A stretch of 5,958 nt of DNA from an uncultured Bacteroidota bacterium. Lineage in GTDB: Bacteria > Bacteroidota > Bacteroidia > Bacteroidales > SZUA-534. Where the stretch lies: the NCBI GenBank assembly GCA_937885735.1, contig CALABN010000117.1, positions 1-5,958 on the forward strand, written 5' to 3'. Shown piece by piece: positions 5,607 through 5,958 of this stretch. The position numbers and the translations under genes are program-made. Under the pieces are notes generated by a model. The model was not told where the DNA came from, searched no databases, and saw nothing but the letters and a program-made list of their open reading frames with translations. Numbering within the stretch: the first letter of the stretch is position 1; each line of letters opens with the position of its first letter.

Positions 5607-5958
5607 TTATCTATTTACATCTGAATCAGTTTCAGAAGGTCATCCAGACAAGGTGGCCGATCAAATTTCCGATGCGCTTGTCGACAATTTCCTGGCTTTC
5701 GACCCAAATTCGAAAGTCGCCTGTGAGACACTCGTGACCACAGGTCAGGTAGTGCTTGCCGGCGAGGTCCATTCTACAGCCTATATCGATGTTCAGGAAG
5801 TGGCACGCCGTGTCATCAACCGCATCGGCTACACTAAGAGCGAATACCGCTTCGAGGGCGATTCTTGCGGAGTGCTGTCAGCCATTCACGAGCAGTCGGC
5901 CGACATCAACCGCGGTGTTGAACGTCAGAGTCTTGAAGACCAGGGTGCCGGCGACCAA
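5602..5958 (+). CDS. metK: S-adenosylmethionine synthetase (methionine adenosyltransferase), 3' partial
   Basis: MetK makes S-adenosylmethionine from methionine and ATP, releasing phosphate and diphosphate; it is a cytosolic homotetramer or dimer of dimers. The first 119 residues are in the window and the gene continues past its end; the whole family is about 380-430 residues. Visible hallmarks are the N-terminal [19 protein letters not shown] (residues 7-25) with H14, D16 and K17 at the triphosphate site, E42, [10 protein letters not shown] (46-55), HEQSADIN (96-103) with Q98, S99 and D101 near the methionine site, and the start of GAGDQG (115-119). The ATG at 5602 matches the usual start just before [13 protein letters not shown]. 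The leader is about 115 bases and carries a SAM-II-like aptamer and a start-codon hairpin, pointing to feedback control by the product. Confidence 0.98.
   Translation, partial: MGYLFTSESVSEGHPDKVADQISDALVDNFLAFDPNSKVACETLVTTGQVVLAGEVHSTAYIDVQEVARRVINRIGYTKSEYRFEGDSCGVLSAIHEQSADINRGVERQSLEDQGAGDQ

Overview
The window looks like chromosomal housekeeping DNA from a Bacteroidetes bacterium, most likely order Bacteroidales. The reasons are promoter -7 boxes of the TAnnTTTG type, AT-rich leaders without Shine-Dalgarno sequences, a tRNA without an encoded CCA, and protein sequences (MetK, PanC, a RecB/AddA-like helicase) that read like that order. This is recognition from memory, not a database search.

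Layout. Positions 1-3171 (+) hold a RecB/AddA-type helicase-nuclease whose N-terminus, including Walker A, lies outside the window. It converges on panC (minus strand, 4077 down to 3241), and the two share a bidirectional hairpin terminator at 3182-3222. Positions 4078-4332 are intergenic and hold the panC promoter and the promoter of a tRNA with anticodon CAT (4333-4407). A hairpin terminator (4412-4446) separates this tRNA from a dusB-like tRNA-dihydrouridine synthase (4463-5443, +). A 158-base leader follows, then the first 119 codons of metK, cut by the window end.

The metK leader is the most interesting part. It has a perfect TAnnTTTG promoter box. From about the expected transcription start it carries a sequence that fits the SAM-II riboswitch, including a compensatory change in the pseudoknot helix. 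Further down, a hairpin places the metK start codon inside a 12-bp stem. Together these suggest SAM feedback control of SAM synthetase at the level of translation. The link between aptamer and start-codon hairpin is inference.

Other points of interest are an extra base in the D-arm of the tRNA, the close coupling of that tRNA to a D-loop-modifying enzyme, and an abrupt GC-rich stretch in the first 120 bases. I see no mobile element, CRISPR array, phage gene or defence cluster, and no undescribed multi-gene system.
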